Shown here: positions 19,357 through 26,326 of the stretch, in pieces
How positions within the stretch are numbered: position 1 is the stretch's first letter
Layout: every line of letters begins with the position of its first letter
Assembly (NCBI RefSeq): GCF_041197575.1
Contig: NZ_JBDKXB010000001.1
Location: 186,001 to 250,000 of the forward strand
Direction: 5' to 3'
Length of the DNA: 64,000 bases
DNA from: Thioalkalicoccus limnaeus
Lineage (GTDB): Bacteria; Pseudomonadota; Gammaproteobacteria; Chromatiales; Chromatiaceae
Notes under the pieces: model-generated
What the model was told of the DNA's origin: nothing
What the model saw: the letters and a program-made list of their open reading frames with translations, nothing else
The model's database searches: none
Translations under genes and position numbers: made by a program

Positions 19357-21144
19357 ATGGCTGATCTCATTTGCCAGATGCCTTGGGATGCTTGGCTCAC
19401 CGCCACGGTCGTGGTCGCCCTGTTCGCCGTGTTGGCCTTTACCCGGGCGGCGCCGGATCTGGTCTTCGTCGCGGCCGTGGTGCTGCTGCTGGCGATCGGG
19501 ATCATCGACCCCGCGCAGGGGTTGGCGGGCTTCTCGAACCAAGGGGTGATCACGGTCGCTGCCCTCTATGTCGTCGTGGCCGGGATCCGGGAGACCGGTG
19601 GCGTCCAATGGATCGTCCATCATCTCCTTGGCCGACCGCGTTCGCTGATGCGCGCCCAGTGGCGTCTGACCGCGCCCGTGACGCTGATGAGCGCCTTGCT
19701 GAACAACACCCCGGTCGTCGGCATGTTGATACCGGCCGTCGGCGAGTGGGCGCGCAAGTACGATCTGTCGGTCTCGAAATTACTGATCCCTCTGTCCTAC
19801 GCGGCAATCCTCGGGGGCACCATCACGCTGATCGGAACCAGCACGAACCTGGTCGTCAATGGCTTGATGCTCGATCGCATCGGTCAGGGCTTCGAGCTTT
19901 TCGACATCGCCTGGGTGGGCGTACCGGTGGCCTTGGTTGGGTTGGTCTTCATGATCCTTACCGGCCGTTGGTTGCTGCCGAATCGCCCGTCGGTTCGCGC
20001 GCAGCTCGAGGATCCCCGTGAGTACACGATCGAGATGGAGGTCGCGCCGGACGGTGCGCTCGTCGGTCGCAGCATCGAGGAGGCCGGTCTTCGTCATCTG
20101 CCCGGTGCCTTCCTGATCGAGCTGAATCGCGATGGCACCATCCTGCCGGCCGTGTCGCCGCAGGAGCGCTTGCGCGGCGGAGATCGTCTGATCTTCGTCG
20201 GCATCGTCGAGTCGGTCGTCGATCTGCAGAAGATCCGCGGGCTGTGGCCGGCGACCGGTCAGGTTTTCAAGCTCGATGGGCGCCGAGCCGATCGCCATCT
20301 ACTCGAAGCCGTGGTGTCCGATAGCTGTCCTTTGGTCGGCCGGACCGTCCGCGATGCACGGTTTCGCAATCGCTACAACGCTGTCGTGATCGCGGTCGCG
20401 CGCAACGGGCACCGTCTGCCGGGAAAGATCGGCGATATCGTGCTCAGGCCTGGCGATACCCTACTGATCGAGGCCGGCGCCGGCTTTCAGGCTCAGACTT
20501 GCAACAGCCGTGACTTTTTCCTGGTCAGTCGGATCGAGGAGGCGGCCACCCCGCGCCATGAGCGCGCCTTGCTCGCCGCATCGATCCTCATGGCGATGAT
20601 CTTTGCCGTGACGATCGGTCTCATATCGATGCTGGTCGGGGCCTTGTTGGCGGCGATCGCGATGATCCTCACCGGTTGCCTGACTTTGGAGCGGGCGCGG
20701 CAAAGCCTCGACTGGTCCGTGCTCTTCACGATCGCTGCCGCGTTCGGTGTCGGTGCCGCGGTCGAGGCGACCGGGCTCGCCGCCACCTTGGCGTCGGGGC
20801 TGGTTGGATTGGCCGGCCAGGATCCCTGGCTGGTCCTGGTGATGGTCTATGTGACGACCGCGCTCTTCACGGCCGTGATCACGAACAATGCGGCCGCCGT
20901 TCTGGTCTTTCCGATTGCCGCCACATTGGCCCAGGATCTGGGAGTCAGTCCCTTGCCCTTCGCGGTGGCCATCATGATGGCGGCTTCGGCAAGCTTTGCG
21001 ACCCCGATCGGCTACCAGACGAACCTGATGGTCTACGGTCCCGGTGGATACCGTTTCAGTGACTATCTGCGCGCGGGGATACCACTCACCCTGGTTACGG
21101 CCCTGGTGGCGCTGCTCCTGATCCCGCTCGTTTGGCCTTTCTGA
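19357..21144 (+). CDS. SLC13/DASS-type anion transporter with central TrkA_C (RCK_C) domains
   Basis: Predicted inner-membrane Na+-coupled anion transporter or exporter of 595 aa. Hydrophobic helices fill residues about 12-210 and 400-595. The repeated DASS motifs are LLNNTPVVGMLIP with GTITLIGTSTNLVVNG in the first half, and ITNNAAAVLVFPIA with SASFATPIGYQTNLMV in the second. Between them, roughly residues 215-380, are two TrkA_C/RCK_C-like cytosolic domains (YTIEMEVAPDGALVGRSIEE and ILRPGDTLLIEAG-type strands). This architecture is shared with SAC1-like and SLT sulfate-related transporters. In a sulfur oxidiser, sulfate or a related anion is a sensible substrate, but this is inference. The start is ATG 19357. 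It is divergent from the trpD-like operon. Confidence 0.88.
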   Translation: MADLICQMPWDAWLTATVVVALFAVLAFTRAAPDLVFVAAVVLLLAIGIIDPAQGLAGFSNQGVITVAALYVVVAGIRETGGVQWIVHHLLGRPRSLMRAQWRLTAPVTLMSALLNNTPVVGMLIPAVGEWARKYDLSVSKLLIPLSYAAILGGTITLIGTSTNLVVNGLMLDRIGQGFELFDIAWVGVPVALVGLVFMILTGRWLLPNRPSVRAQLEDPREYTIEMEVAPDGALVGRSIEEAGLRHLPGAFLIELNRDGTILPAVSPQERLRGGDRLIFVGIVESVVDLQKIRGLWPATGQVFKLDGRRADRHLLEAVVSDSCPLVGRTVRDARFRNRYNAVVIAVARNGHRLPGKIGDIVLRPGDTLLIEAGAGFQAQTCNSRDFFLVSRIEEAATPRHERALLAASILMAMIFAVTIGLISMLVGALLAAIAMILTGCLTLERARQSLDWSVLFTIAAAFGVGAAVEATGLAATLASGLVGLAGQDPWLVLVMVYVTTALFTAVITNNAAAVLVFPIAATLAQDLGVSPLPFAVAIMMAASASFATPIGYQTNLMVYGPGGYRFSDYLRAGIPLTLVTALVALLLIPLVWPF

Positions 21145-21322
21145 TGTCGGGCAAGGGGGCTCTCCGAATCCGGCGCAAACCCGTGCGCGCTCCTCTGGCA
21201 GGGTGGGCGCGGGCTCCGTTCGCTTCGGTGTTCCGGTGCCCTTGCCTTGACGATTCATACATCGCGGGGCTCGCGGGCCAGGACGCGACCGCCGTTGGCA
21301 ACGCCTCGCCCCGCGACGCCGG

Positions 21323-21742
21323 TCATGCCGCAGCGGTCTTGTCGGTGACCTCGATGACCGGCCCTTCACCCATTCGCGTAATGGTTTCGTGGACCGTGCA
21401 GAACTCGGCAGCTCGCTTCAAGGCCGCCAAGCGATCCCCGACGACGGCGTTCGGTAGATCGATCCGGACGACGAAATTGGTCAGATGCACGGGTTTGTCG
21501 GCCTTCTCGAATGACAACTCGACGGTCAGGCCGGTGCTGTCTAAGCCCGCGCGATCGCAGTACTGAACGACGAAGGCGGCGATGCACGACGAGATCGATG
21601 TGACGAAGTAATCGGGAGGCGTCGGATGACGGCCCTTGCCGCCCCATTCGGGGGTCGGCATCACGTCGTTCAGGATCCGGTGGCTTCCGACCTCGGTCTC
21701 GAAAACCATGTCCCCGTTGTGGCGGGTGATGATGGAAGGCAT
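21323..21742 (-). CDS. OsmC/Ohr-family protein
   Basis: The 139-aa product has the OsmC fold. The family contains thiol-dependent peroxidases that reduce organic hydroperoxides, as well as related proteins of unknown substrate. The two family cysteines are present, one in the helix SSCIAAFVVQYC and one in EFCTVHETI. TPPDYFVTSISSC is the usual dimer helix region. ATG 21742 has GAGGA 10 nt upstream and is preferred to the longer frame from 21802. It is probably a single-gene unit, convergent with the transporter gene. Confidence 0.85.
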   Translation of the reverse strand: MPSIITRHNGDMVFETEVGSHRILNDVMPTPEWGGKGRHPTPPDYFVTSISSCIAAFVVQYCDRAGLDSTGLTVELSFEKADKPVHLTNFVVRIDLPNAVVGDRLAALKRAAEFCTVHETITRMGEGPVIEVTDKTAAA

Positions 21743-21938
21743 GACGTTTTCCTCGCAGGTGAATGTCCTAGGAGTCGTGAGGCTCAATGATATACCCGTC
21801 ACACATGGATTTTCCGCCGCGATGGTTCAAGCGAGCAACCTTTCGTGCCGCCCGAGTCTGCGATGAAGGTTGCCCGCAGGCATGCGTTACCTTATAACCT
21901 GCACTCTGCTCGCATGACTGCCATTGAGGACCAAACCT

Positions 21939-22358
21939 GTGACCATCGAGCTGCCGCCGGGTTATCGCCCCGATGAAGGCGAGGAATACATGAGCCCCGT
22001 TCAGTTGCAGTATTTTCGACAGACGTTGTTGAACTGGCGAGCTGAACTCCTCGAGCAAGCGCAGCAGACCCTCGACGGGCTGCGCGACGAGAGCCATCAC
22101 GAGGTGGGTGATGAGGCCGACCGGGCCAATCGCGAGGCAGATCAAACGCTCGATCTGCGAACCCGAGATCGCTATCGCAAACTCTTGCGTAAGATCGATG
22201 CCGCGCTGAAACGGATCGAGGATGGCAGCTACGGCTACTGCGAGGAAACCGGCGAGCCGATCGGTTTGCGTCGGCTCGAGGCCCGGCCCATTGCGACCTT
22301 ATCCGTCGAGGCGCAGGAACGTCGCGAACTGCTCGAGCGCCAGTCGCGCGGCGAGTAA
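21939..22358 (+). CDS. dksA: DksA-type RNA polymerase-binding protein without zinc-finger cysteines
   Basis: DksA binds in the RNA polymerase secondary channel and, with ppGpp, adjusts transcription of stable RNA and amino-acid genes. The 139-aa protein from GTG 21939 begins with GYRPDEGEEYMSPVQLQYFR and has the coiled-coil tip DEADRANREADQTLDLRTRD, keeping the two acidic residues of the E. coli tip. The C-terminal globule reads GYCEETGEPIGLRRLEARPI then ATLSVEAQERRE. Only one of the four zinc-binding cysteines remains, as CxxT and SxxA. This is the zinc-independent form known from alphaproteobacteria and related to Pseudomonas DksA2. A second, zinc-containing DksA may exist elsewhere in the genome. 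Confidence 0.9.
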   Translation: MTIELPPGYRPDEGEEYMSPVQLQYFRQTLLNWRAELLEQAQQTLDGLRDESHHEVGDEADRANREADQTLDLRTRDRYRKLLRKIDAALKRIEDGSYGYCEETGEPIGLRRLEARPIATLSVEAQERRELLERQSRGE

Positions 22359-22436
22359 CGATGTCCTCGGCTGGGTTGCTTGGGCCGGGTTGATCGGTCG
22401 CGCTCGCCGCGCTGGCTGGTTCGGGAGTCGGGGCGG

Positions 22437-22775
22437 TTAGTAACCGCCTTTGCGCCTGACCTGAGGAAGACCCGCTACCTTGGTGCCTTGCTTCGTCGGT
22501 GCGAGCGGAAAGAGCTGATAGAGATCCTTGCTCGTCAGCTTTTCCCCCCACCTCTTGCTCATCTCCTTCAGCACGATGCGCTCCATCGGCTGATTCTGGC
22601 CGTTATCGATATACTCGTCACGCAGGTAGCGGATGAGGTCCCAGTGCCGGTCGGTGAGCTCGATGCCCTCGGCTTTCGCCAAGGCTTCGGCAACTTCCTC
22701 GCTCCAATCCAGATGGTTGACAAGATAACCGGTTTCGGTGAGTTCGATATGTTTGCCGTTCACATCGATCGACAT
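22437..22775 (-). CDS. Cysteine-free DsrC/TusE-family protein (RspA-like)
   Basis: A 112-aa DsrC-family protein. MSIDVNGKHIELTETGYLVN and LTDRHWDLIRYLRDEYIDNG, then LYQLFPLAPTKQGTKVAGLP align with DsrC of this window (29936-30268) along the entire length. It has no cysteine at all. The position of the inner redox Cys (98 in the DsrC here) is Thr, and the C-terminal arm ends RRKGGY instead of TGCV. It therefore cannot carry sulfur as DsrC and TusE do. Such proteins have been grouped as RspA, with a suspected regulatory role. ATG 22775 is preceded by GAGAGGAAAGGAAAGAAG. It lies 471 nt downstream of the Cas6-like gene, so it may have its own promoter. Confidence 0.88.
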   Translation of the reverse strand: MSIDVNGKHIELTETGYLVNHLDWSEEVAEALAKAEGIELTDRHWDLIRYLRDEYIDNGQNQPMERIVLKEMSKRWGEKLTSKDLYQLFPLAPTKQGTKVAGLPQVRRKGGY

Positions 22776-23246
22776 CTTCTTTCCTTTCCTCTCATCTTGC
22801 GGGCTGCCCGGAGCGGTGTTCGCCCCTTCCAGATTTCGCGACGATCCCGGGATCAGCGCGCTCGGGTGTCGCTTGCTTGTTGTCAGAAGTCGGGCTTGAT
22901 CCGTGTTCGCGCTGCGGCGCCCCGGGCCCCGGTGCGTGCGGTTTCCGCTGGGGTCGGGGCACCCTGTTCTCGGATCTGTCGGTTGGTCGTCTCGGTGTCT
23001 CCAACACACCGACCGGCTCGTCACCGGTCGGGATTGCCTCTGCTTGTCAGGGCTCGCCGATAATAATGACAATGCCAGGTGGTGGTCCAGCCTGGGCAGT
23101 CCGGTGAGTCGGCATGGTGCCGAGCCTGACCGACGACCCTGCGCAAGAGGCTGCTGGCCGCCGCCGCGACGCCCACCGCTGCGTCGAGACCATCGACCGG
23201 GCCCGCGCGCTCATGAGCGCGATTCGCGGCACGGTCGGCGGCGATG
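22776..23246 (-). other. Intergenic region between cysteine-free DsrC homologue and Cas6-like gene
   Basis: No gene with homology is visible in these 471 nt. The purine-rich ribosome-binding site of the DsrC-like gene is at its left end. A possible 58-codon plus-strand frame (23114-23290) is listed separately. I looked for CRISPR-type repeats because of the adjacent Cas6-like gene and found none. Confidence 0.6.
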
Positions 23247-23290
23247 TCAGCCAGGTCCGGTCACGGCTTCGACGCTTTTGTGAGGGATGA
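23114..23290 (+). CDS. Possible small ORF, 58 aa, unsupported
   Basis: An ATG frame encoding MVPSLTDDPAQEAAGRRRDA and so on, with a helix-like segment VETIDRARALMSAIRG. A GATAAT -10-like box lies about 50 nt upstream (23059-23064). It overlaps the 3' end of the Cas6-like gene by 44 nt on the opposite strand, has a weak ribosome-binding site and no family I know. It may be chance. Confidence 0.2.
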   Translation: MVPSLTDDPAQEAAGRRRDAHRCVETIDRARALMSAIRGTVGGDVSQVRSRLRRFCEG

Positions 23291-23933
23291 ACAACCCGCA
23301 ACCCATGTCGCGCCCGGGGCCCAGCCCCTCCTGTTGCAGACGTATGGAATCGGACAGGCTCAAGTCAGCGAGCAGCAAGCTCCTCGTCAGTCGAGGGCCA
23401 TCGGCTGTCGCCAGTTGGGTCGGCTTACCGCAGAGGGCTTTGCGCACTCGCAGCGGCATGGATCGCAGTTCGGCGACTGCCCATTCCAGAAAACGCCCTT
23501 CGTCCTCGCCGAAGGGGTCGAGGATATGGCGGGCGAACAGCGTCTTTTCGCGACTCAGGGGGCGTATCTTTCCCGCTCCAACGGTCAGCGGGCAACCAGC
23601 CACGTCGAGCGTGCAACCGGTCAAGGCCTCGGCCACCGCGGGTACGTGGACCTGCGCGACACGGATCATCAGCCGGGTGCGCCGCGAGAGCATGAGGTAT
23701 TGATCGGTGGCGTGACTTGGCCGTTGCCAGCCGTTCTGCGATCCGGCGACGTGTATCGAGTGAACGCCGAGTGGTACCCTCTCCTGGCTGCGATGCCAAC
23801 AGCGCGATATCGCCTGACTCAGCGCGTAGACGTGATCGACGGGGATTTGCCGGCCGGAAAGCGAAAACTGGATATCCACTACCTCGTCGGCGATCGGTCG
23901 CTGTGGATCCGATGTCTCTTCCTGCCAGAGCAT
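23247..23933 (-). CDS. Cas6/Cmx6-like protein outside a CRISPR locus
   Basis: The 228-aa protein resembles the Cas6/Cmx6 family annotated with type I-MYXAN CRISPR systems. It shares the opening VVDIQFSLSGRQIPVDHVYA, the LGVHSIHVAGSQNG segment, the SRRTRLMIRVAQVHVPAV strand, and the glycine-rich C-terminal LRLQ-type loop SIRLQQEGLGPGRDMGCGLF. Cas6 enzymes are RAMP-fold endoribonucleases that process crRNA. No array, cas1, cas2 or effector genes are in this window, so a different RNA-binding or processing role is likely. ATG 23933 is chosen over 23948 because GGAGG lies 8 nt before it. It starts 1 nt after the stop of the 252-aa gene. Confidence 0.75.
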   Translation of the reverse strand: MLWQEETSDPQRPIADEVVDIQFSLSGRQIPVDHVYALSQAISRCWHRSQERVPLGVHSIHVAGSQNGWQRPSHATDQYLMLSRRTRLMIRVAQVHVPAVAEALTGCTLDVAGCPLTVGAGKIRPLSREKTLFARHILDPFGEDEGRFLEWAVAELRSMPLRVRKALCGKPTQLATADGPRLTRSLLLADLSLSDSIRLQQEGLGPGRDMGCGLFIPHKSVEAVTGPG

Positions 23934-23934
23934 G

Positions 23935-24693
23935 TCAGCGGCCTCCATTCGTCCCGGCCGCTACTGCGGTCGGCGCCTGGTGGTCGTCGTCGATCGGCAA
24001 GCGGGCGCGCAGCTCTTCAGGATCGAACCACCAGTTTCCCTGAACCAGCACATCGACGATGTCGCGCAAACGAACGAGGAACTTCTCCGGTTCGCGTAGC
24101 TCCAATTGGTCCATCCATCGATCGAATTCTTGCTGGCTGCTGACCGAGCTGTGACGATGGGCCACTTGACTCAGCACGCGCGTGGCAAAAAACATCAGGT
24201 TCTCCCGGCTTTTGCCCGTAGCCCGGAGATCGGCGAGAAATAGGGCGGTCGTCGCGGCGATGGCTGCGCCGTCCGAATCATCGGGTGTTTCCTCGATCAC
24301 GTGATTCAGGAGTTCGATCGTGAGTTCGGGGTCGATCGGGTAGGTGACCGCGAGCCAGATGCCTTGGCCAAGGGCCGCGACCGACTCGGGTTGGTTTGCT
24401 TGGAATAGGATGTCGCAGGCGTCAGCCGCCGATTCGAAGTCATCCGCGAACAAGAAAACGTCGAGTGCCTCGCGTGCGAGGGTCCAGGCCTCGCTTCCCC
24501 GCTCCAGGTTGACCAGTGCTCGGGCGATCTGGAGCTTGATGTCGGCGAGCCTGTCGGCCTGTGCTCCGTGGCGCACGAGCTCCTCGAGCCGCTCGCGGAG
24601 CGTCGAAAGGTGCGCCTCAACGGCGCCTGCCTCGCTCCGGTGCCGTGCCGCTGCGTCCGCGGCATGGAAGTTCGTCAAATCGGTAGCCTTCAT
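23935..24693 (-). CDS. Conserved-looking helical protein of unknown function, 252 aa
   Basis: I do not recognise a family. The sequence is almost entirely helical and acidic, with paired-helix repeats reminiscent of TPR (IKLQIARALVNLERGSEAWT, REALDVFLFADDFESAADAC) and a C-terminal FLVRLRDIVDVLVQGNWWFD. No signal peptide or membrane helix, so it is likely cytoplasmic and may be a scaffold or adaptor. ATG 24693 has GAAGG 8 nt upstream. ATG 24699 is an alternative. Its stop is 1 nt from the Cas6-like start, so the two are surely cotranscribed and perhaps functionally paired. Confidence 0.8.
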   Translation of the reverse strand: MKATDLTNFHAADAAARHRSEAGAVEAHLSTLRERLEELVRHGAQADRLADIKLQIARALVNLERGSEAWTLAREALDVFLFADDFESAADACDILFQANQPESVAALGQGIWLAVTYPIDPELTIELLNHVIEETPDDSDGAAIAATTALFLADLRATGKSRENLMFFATRVLSQVAHRHSSVSSQQEFDRWMDQLELREPEKFLVRLRDIVDVLVQGNWWFDPEELRARLPIDDDHQAPTAVAAGTNGGR

Positions 24694-24732
24694 CGTCATT
24701 GCCTTCGACTTGATGGTCTGGTTCGACCCGAT

Positions 24733-24924
24733 CTAGCGGATCAGACCGCTGAACGCGGCCTCGAGACGATCCTCCCAGTTCTCCGGTGTGTCGGGGAATG
24801 GCGGCTTGACATCGATGCGGAAGAACCTCTCGCCGTTCCTGGCCACGCCCTGGATGAGCGGGATCAGTTCATCGAAGGATTCGATCTGTTTATGTTCCAG
24901 CAGTATGTCGCTGAGCCTGAGCAT
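24733..24924 (-). CDS. Small protein of unknown function, 63 aa
   Basis: An acidic 63-aa protein: MLRLSDILLEHKQIESFDEL, then IPLIQGVARNGERFFRIDVK and PENWEDRLEAAFSGLIR. ATG 24924 is preceded by an excellent GGGGGAG ribosome-binding site. The 39-nt spacing to the 252-aa gene suggests one operon. No cysteines, no membrane segment. Function unknown; it could be an accessory subunit of the neighbouring 252-aa protein. Confidence 0.75.
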   Translation of the reverse strand: MLRLSDILLEHKQIESFDELIPLIQGVARNGERFFRIDVKPPFPDTPENWEDRLEAAFSGLIR

Positions 24925-25038
24925 CGTTCTCCCCCTTGGCCTTCTGGTTTCGTCATCGCGATGCTGATCGCCTGCCCCGCCGTCCTCTCCGCGTCGCGGT
25001 CTCGGCCGTGCGCTGGCGCCCCGATCGGCTGGTGGGCG

Positions 25039-25923
25039 TCAGCGGAATTCAGCCGCGACGCGATCGAGGTATCTGACCCGCAACAACACGCGTTCCCGGC
25101 CTGCCCCGGCGGGATTCTCGAAGCCGCTTCGGTTATGCAGCACGTTGTGCGTGACGTAACCCTCGCCTGGCTTCAGCTTGTGGCGATACATGAAGGTGTC
25201 GCCATGCGAAAACAAGCGCGTCAGGGCGTCCCGCGCGACCTCTACCGTGGTCCCGGGCGCCCAGCGAACATGTTGCTTGCGAGCCGTATAGCGCATGTGC
25301 AGGCGCCCTTCCGGCCACGAAAAGACCGGTCCCACCGCGACTTCGCGCAATGTCCGGCCGCCCTCGACATTTGCCGGGATGGTCAAGACATCCGGGGCCA
25401 TCAGGGTCGCGATGAGCTCAGGGTTCTGGTCGCGCAGACGTAGGTAAGCGATCTCGGGGTCGAGCAACGCGTTCTCGCCACCGTCAACGGCATCCTGAAC
25501 GCAAAACAGCATCCAGGATCGCACCGCTCGTGACGGCGTGTTGTAGTAGCCATCGGTGTGCCAGCTCAAAGGGCGGTTGGTGTAGGGGATGTAGTCACCA
25601 GCCGCCCCCCCGCCTTCGACCTTGAGCTGGCTCACTGCATCCGTGCCGGCGTTGAGCGGGCTGTCGGTGCGCCTCAGGCCCAGGTGGTGGCCAAAACGCA
25701 GCAGGGCCGATGGGGTCACTTGGCGCGGATTCTCGCAATCGATCAGCGCCATGTTGCACTTGGCGAGGCGTTCGGCGATCGCGGCGATCTCCGTACGAGT
25801 CGGTTCGCTCAGCCGCGCGACCTTGACCCGCAGTCGCGAGAGATCCTCCGGATAGTGCGCGAGCTTGCTGGCGCGCCACGCCCGGTAGGCTTGGTCATCG
25901 GCGAGTGGATGTCGGTTCGGCAT
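25039..25923 (-). CDS. TauD/TfdA-family Fe(II)/2-oxoglutarate-type dioxygenase
   Basis: Predicted non-haem iron oxygenase of 294 aa. The iron-binding facial triad is visible: HTD in LSWHTDGYYNTPSRAVRSW and the distal His in THNVLHNRSGFENPAG. GGENALLDPEIAYLRLRDQ and RYTARKQHVRWAPG are further matches to TauD/gamma-butyrobetaine hydroxylase-like proteins. An arginine-rich C-terminus (RERVLLRVRYLDR) supplies the 2-oxoglutarate-binding Arg. The substrate is unknown. Use of oxygen is notable next to a system mostly active in anoxic phototrophic growth. ATG 25923 has GAGG 9 nt upstream. It is the first gene of the minus-strand module and is divergent from dsrA. Confidence 0.85.
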   Translation of the reverse strand: MPNRHPLADDQAYRAWRASKLAHYPEDLSRLRVKVARLSEPTRTEIAAIAERLAKCNMALIDCENPRQVTPSALLRFGHHLGLRRTDSPLNAGTDAVSQLKVEGGGAAGDYIPYTNRPLSWHTDGYYNTPSRAVRSWMLFCVQDAVDGGENALLDPEIAYLRLRDQNPELIATLMAPDVLTIPANVEGGRTLREVAVGPVFSWPEGRLHMRYTARKQHVRWAPGTTVEVARDALTRLFSHGDTFMYRHKLKPGEGYVTHNVLHNRSGFENPAGAGRERVLLRVRYLDRVAAEFR

Positions 25924-25966
25924 CGTGCTGGACCTCAAGATTAGAACTCTCTTATATTAGGAAACA

Positions 25967-25995
25967 TTGACCTTACCATTGTCCTTCCGTAGTAT
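25967..25995 (+). promoter_or_regulatory. Predicted sigma-70 promoter of the dsr operon
   Basis: TTGACC (25967-25972) and TAGTAT (25990-25995) are separated by 17 nt. They point toward dsrA and predict a start near 26,002, giving an unusually long leader of about 325 nt. The boxes begin only 43 nt from the divergent dioxygenase ATG, so regulators here could affect both operons. Confidence 0.6.
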
Positions 25996-26054
25996 GGTCG
26001 AGGATTTTTGTCGGACATGTGGGCCGCCGGCGCCATCTGAAGGCCAGAACGGGA

Positions 26055-26070
26055 TATCCCGAAGGGGATA
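26055..26070 (+). repeat. Short hairpin in the dsr leader
   Basis: TATCCC (26055-26060) pairs with GGGATA (26065-26070) around a GAAG loop. The left arm is also part of the palindrome GGGATATCCC (26051-26060). It lies immediately before the small upstream ORF. It could be an RNA stem or a protein-binding dyad. Confidence 0.4.
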
Positions 26071-26076
26071 GGGCCG

Positions 26077-26142
26077 ATGAGGGAGCATCCCCCGATGGTG
26101 GAATGGAGTACGCGACTTCCGGTTGTCTATAGTAACGATTGA
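26077..26142 (+). other. Possible upstream ORF (21 codons) in the dsr leader
   Basis: ATG 26077 opens a frame MREHPPMVEWSTRLPVVYSN-D ending at TGA 26140-26142. AGGGG lies about 9 nt upstream. It sits between the predicted promoter and dsrA and could be a leader peptide, but there is no residue run that would suggest classical attenuation. Confidence 0.25.
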
Positions 26143-26326
26143 CGACTGGTCCTTGGATCGTCTGCGCACCGGGTCCTCAAGATGGCTTCCGGGTGGTCGG
26201 AAAGATCGGGAAGAGACGAACGTGTCGCGCCCTGGCTCGACTAGCCGAGGGGCGGCGAGACCGGTCTGATGGGATACCTTCGGGTTTTTGACTCCGCGAC
26301 AGACTACCGACGGGAGAGATAGCGCC

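Larger units (their letters stand above)
25924..26326 (+). promoter_or_regulatory. Divergent control region between the dioxygenase module and the dsr operon
   Basis: The 403 nt contain a consensus-like plus-strand promoter (25967-25995), a possible 21-codon upstream ORF (26077-26142), a short hairpin (26055-26070) and a second inverted repeat near 26,186-26,203 (CTTCCG...CGGAAA). The AT-rich stretch 25,943-25,965 is the likely minus-strand promoter region, although I cannot assign good boxes there. Confidence 0.6.

Noticed and set aside
22776..23246. CRISPR array next to the Cas6-like gene
   Set aside because: I looked for regularly spaced direct repeats of 25-40 nt on both strands and found none here or elsewhere in the window.
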